A DNA stretch of 35,515 bases from NCBI GenBank assembly GCA_900556555.1, contig USPF01000020.1, positions 1 to 35,515 on the forward strand, read 5' to 3'. The stretch is from an uncultured Blautia sp. (GTDB lineage Bacteria > Bacillota > Clostridia > Lachnospirales > Lachnospiraceae). The notes beneath the pieces are model-generated. The model made no database searches. It was not told the origin of the DNA and saw nothing but the letters and a program-made list of their open reading frames with translations. Made by a program: the position numbers and the translations under genes. Positions 33,213 to 35,515 of the stretch are shown here, one piece after another (positions within the stretch are counted from its first letter, which is position 1; every line of letters begins with the position of its first letter).

Positions 33213-34082
33213 ATGTTAGTTTCAGCAGCAGAAATGTTAAAAAAAGCAAAAGCAGGACATTATGCAGTAGGTCAGTTCAATATCAATAACCTGGAGTGGA
33301 CAAAAGCAGCACTGTTGACAGCAGAAGAATGCAAATCCCCAATCATCTTAGGTGTATCCGAAGGTGCAGGAAAATATATGTGTGGATTTAAAACCGTTGC
33401 AGATATGGTAAAAGCTATGATCGAAGAATTAAACATCACAGTGCCAGTTGCTCTTCACTTAGATCACGGTACATATGACGGATGCTACAAATGCATCAAA
33501 GCAGGATTTTCTTCTATCATGTTTGATGGTTCTCACTACCCAATCGAAGAGAACGTTGCAAAAACAAGAGAATTAGCAGGTGTCTGCAAAGGTCTTGGAC
33601 TTTCTCTGGAAGCTGAAGTTGGTTCCATCGGTGGAGAAGAAGATGGTGTTGTAGGTATGGGTGAATGTGCAGATCCAAACGAATGCAAGATGATCGCTGA
33701 TTTAGGCGTAGATATGCTGGCAGCAGGTATCGGAAACATTCATGGTAAATATCCAGAAAACTGGGCAGGACTTCGCTTTGATGTTCTGGACAATATCCAG
33801 AAATTAACAGGAGAAATGCCATTAGTTCTTCATGGCGGTACTGGTATCCCTGCAGATATGATTAAAAAAGCAATTGATTTAGGTGTATCCAAAATCAATG
33901 TAAATACAGAATGCCAGTTATCTTTCGCAGCAGCTACACGTGAATACATCGAAGCTGGAAAAGATAATGAAGGAAAAGGATACGACCCACGTAAATTATT
34001 AAAACCGGGATTTGATGCTATCTGCGATACAATTAAAGAAAAAATGGAACTCTTTGGTTCTGTTGGAAAAGCTTTCGAATAA
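33213..34082 (+). CDS. fba: Class II fructose-bisphosphate aldolase
   Basis: The 289-residue zinc-dependent aldolase has LHLDHG (81-86), giving the catalytic Asp84 and Zn ligand His85. The other Zn histidines lie in GNIHGKY and LHGGTGIP, with GSHYP and KINVNTE as further family motifs. It splits fructose-1,6-bisphosphate into dihydroxyacetone phosphate and glyceraldehyde-3-phosphate. The frame is open 26 codons upstream into the promoter; ATG 33213 follows TGGAGG. The codon choice (TTA, AAA, GTA, CCA-rich) looks like that of a highly expressed gene, matching its strong -10 box. Confidence 0.95.
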   Translation: MLVSAAEMLKKAKAGHYAVGQFNINNLEWTKAALLTAEECKSPIILGVSEGAGKYMCGFKTVADMVKAMIEELNITVPVALHLDHGTYDGCYKCIKAGFSSIMFDGSHYPIEENVAKTRELAGVCKGLGLSLEAEVGSIGGEEDGVVGMGECADPNECKMIADLGVDMLAAGIGNIHGKYPENWAGLRFDVLDNIQKLTGEMPLVLHGGTGIPADMIKKAIDLGVSKINVNTECQLSFAAATREYIEAGKDNEGKGYDPRKLLKPGFDAICDTIKEKMELFGSVGKAFE

Positions 34083-34106
34083 GATTAACTCTTACAGCAA
34101 AGGCTG

Positions 34107-34175
34107 TTACATGAAGTAGAAGTTTGGAATGTGTATACATATCCTTAATAGATACTTCATGTAATGGTCTTTTTT
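34107..34175 (+). terminator. Inverted repeat with long loop after fba
   Basis: A perfect 12-bp repeat TTACATGAAGTA (34107-34118) / TACTTCATGTAA (34153-34164) encloses 34 nt, then TGGTCTTTTTT. A small hairpin ACAGC/GCTGT (34094-34107) lies just before it. It probably terminates fba. The large loop, which contains the palindrome TGTATACA, is unusual. The rest of the gap to 34235 holds no clear promoter or riboswitch. Confidence 0.6.
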
Positions 34176-34235
34176 CATTTCATAGGAGAATGATTTTTTG
34201 CATAGGTTTTATGGAGCAAGGAAAAGGAATGTGCA

Positions 34236-35515
34236 ATGGCAAATTTTATTCATTCTCTTCAGGAATTTGTATGGGGACGGGGAATGCTGGTATTTTTTCT
34301 GGGAGCAGGTATCTGGTTTACCATACGGTCAGGATTTTTTCAGATTACAAAAATACATATATGGACAGCAAATACCATTGGTGCATTAAAAAAAGGAAAG
34401 AAAACAAAAAATGCGAAAGAAACTGCTTCTGTAACGCAATTTCAATCTTTTTGCACAGCGCTGGCAGCTACTTTGGGCACAGGGAATATAACAGGCGTTG
34501 CCACTGCATTGATGTTTGGAGGACCGGGAGCTATCTTCTGGATGTGGGTATCTGCCTTTTTCGGAATGATGACAACCTATGCGGAAAATTTTTTGGGAAT
34601 AAAATATCGTTATAAAGATGAGAAAGGACAGTGGAAGGGCGGCGCCATGGTTTATATGGAAAGGGGACTTGGGTGTAAGCCTTTGGCTGTTGCTTTTGCT
34701 GTCTGCTGTTTAGGCGCATCCTTTGGCATGGGGAATATGGTGCAGGGAAATTCTATGGCAGTGGGGCTTGAAAAGGCTTTTCATGTACCTGCATTTCTGT
34801 CAGGAAGTCTTTGCATGATTGTAGTGGCAGTGGTTTTAACAGGAGGAATGAAGCGAATTGCAATCTTTACGGAAAGGCTTGTACCTGTTATGGCTGCCAT
34901 TTATTTGGCAGGCGCTATGCTTGTTCTATTCTTTTACAGAGACAGAATTGCAGGAGCATTTGCTTTGATTTTCCAAGAAGCCTTTCGCTCTTCGGCAGCA
35001 GTGGGAGGGGTGGCAGGATACAGTATGAAACAGGCGGTGCGTATGGGAATTGCAAGGGGGATTTTTTCTAATGAGGCGGGGCTTGGGTCTTCTGTTATGG
35101 CTCATGCCCAGTCTGATGTGGAGGACCCGAAAATTCAAGGAATGTGGGGGATTTTAGAAGTATTTATTGATACAGTTCTGGTCTGTACGATTACAGCTCT
35201 TGTAATATTGGTGAGTCAAGTGCCATATTGGCAGGCTGGAGATATAGATGGAACAACGCTTACGGGAATGGCGTTTGCATCTGTTATTCCTTGGGGAAAG
35301 GAGTTTTTGGCAGGGGCAACCGCATTGTTTGCTTTTGCCACAATGATTGGCTGGTTTTATTTTGGTGCACAGACAGCAGATTATCTGGCAGGAGAAAAGG
35401 GTGTAAAGGTATATCGTTTTTGCTATATTTTGATTACACTGCCGGGATGTATGATTGCTCCGACTATGATTTGGGAATTGTCCGATGCCTTAAACGGAAT
35501 GATGGCAGTTCCTAA
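34236..35515 (+). CDS. AGCS-family sodium/alanine (glycine) symporter, 3' end cut
   Basis: The frame starts at ATG 34236 (AAAAGGAA upstream) and is open for 426 codons to the window edge, where typical members run about 450-480. It reads MANFIHSLQEFVWGRGMLVF, with GTGNI (81-85), the family signature GGPGAIFWMWV (95-105) and later GIARGIFSNEAGLGS, the hallmark motif of alanine or glycine:cation symporters. Many hydrophobic segments are visible. It imports small neutral amino acids with sodium; alanine and glycine cannot be told apart by eye. No glycine riboswitch is seen upstream. G/C-rich codons are more common here than in fba. Confidence 0.92.
   Translation, partial: MANFIHSLQEFVWGRGMLVFFLGAGIWFTIRSGFFQITKIHIWTANTIGALKKGKKTKNAKETASVTQFQSFCTALAATLGTGNITGVATALMFGGPGAIFWMWVSAFFGMMTTYAENFLGIKYRYKDEKGQWKGGAMVYMERGLGCKPLAVAFAVCCLGASFGMGNMVQGNSMAVGLEKAFHVPAFLSGSLCMIVVAVVLTGGMKRIAIFTERLVPVMAAIYLAGAMLVLFFYRDRIAGAFALIFQEAFRSSAAVGGVAGYSMKQAVRMGIARGIFSNEAGLGSSVMAHAQSDVEDPKIQGMWGILEVFIDTVLVCTITALVILVSQVPYWQAGDIDGTTLTGMAFASVIPWGKEFLAGATALFAFATMIGWFYFGAQTADYLAGEKGVKVYRFCYILITLPGCMIAPTMIWELSDALNGMMAVP

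Noticed and set aside
34083..34235. Glycine riboswitch before the AGCS symporter
   Set aside because: AGCS genes often have one, but the conserved GGAGAG and CACCGAAG-type elements are not present, and only the inverted repeat is visible.

Overview
The window reads as chromosomal DNA of a low-GC, anaerobic Clostridia bacterium, most likely a gut Lachnospiraceae (Blautia-like). This is an inference from several things: the Firmicutes order rimP-nusA-ylxR-ylxQ-infB-rbfA-nrnA-truB-ribF followed by rpsO and pnp; an anaerobic ribonucleotide reductase activase (NrdG); a phosphofructokinase with PPi-type residues; strong TTGACA/TATAAT promoters; and AGGAGG ribosome binding sites. I see no insertion sequence, prophage, CRISPR array or rRNA.

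Layout. 1-158: 3' end of a signal peptidase I gene and its terminator. 151-1178, minus strand: a PHP phosphoesterase and a tRNA-Glu(CUC) with its own promoter and terminator. 1211-7433: a probable operon of PAP2 phosphatase, type IIA topoisomerase B and A subunits (probably topoisomerase IV) and a transglutaminase-like lipoprotein. 7487-17280: the translation/transcription operon rimP to ribF, with a Na/Pi cotransporter joined to its end by an ATGA overlap. 17304-20080: rpsO and pnp, each with a non-coding leader. 20124-21199: nrdG and a dUTPase-family gene, ending in a bidirectional terminator shared with a minus-strand DUF1292 gene. 21709-26800: a tightly packed unit of ClC chloride/proton antiporter, a GH13 protein without its catalytic residues, a DUF5662 (HD-like) protein and a TMEM198-like membrane protein. 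26757-26988, minus strand: a possible 34-codon gene with its own promoter. 27019-31796: an RND exporter with a coiled-coil insertion of about 300 residues, and its TetR-type regulator. 31805-34175: divergent glycolytic genes, PPi-type phosphofructokinase and class II aldolase. 34236 to the end: an AGCS sodium/amino-acid symporter cut by the window edge.

How the genes fit together. Most of the window is housekeeping: DNA topology, ribosome maturation and initiation (RimP, IF-2, RbfA, S15), transcription termination (NusA), RNA turnover (PNPase, NrnA, the RNase P modulator RnpM), flavin cofactors and dNTP supply. The accessory interest lies in 21.7-31.7 kb. The ClC unit groups an ion antiporter with an apparent glycogen-debranching pseudoenzyme and two uncharacterised proteins. 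The RND/TetR pair looks like a self-regulated single-membrane exporter whose docking-side helix has become a long coiled coil.

All functional statements come from reading motifs by eye; no database search was run.
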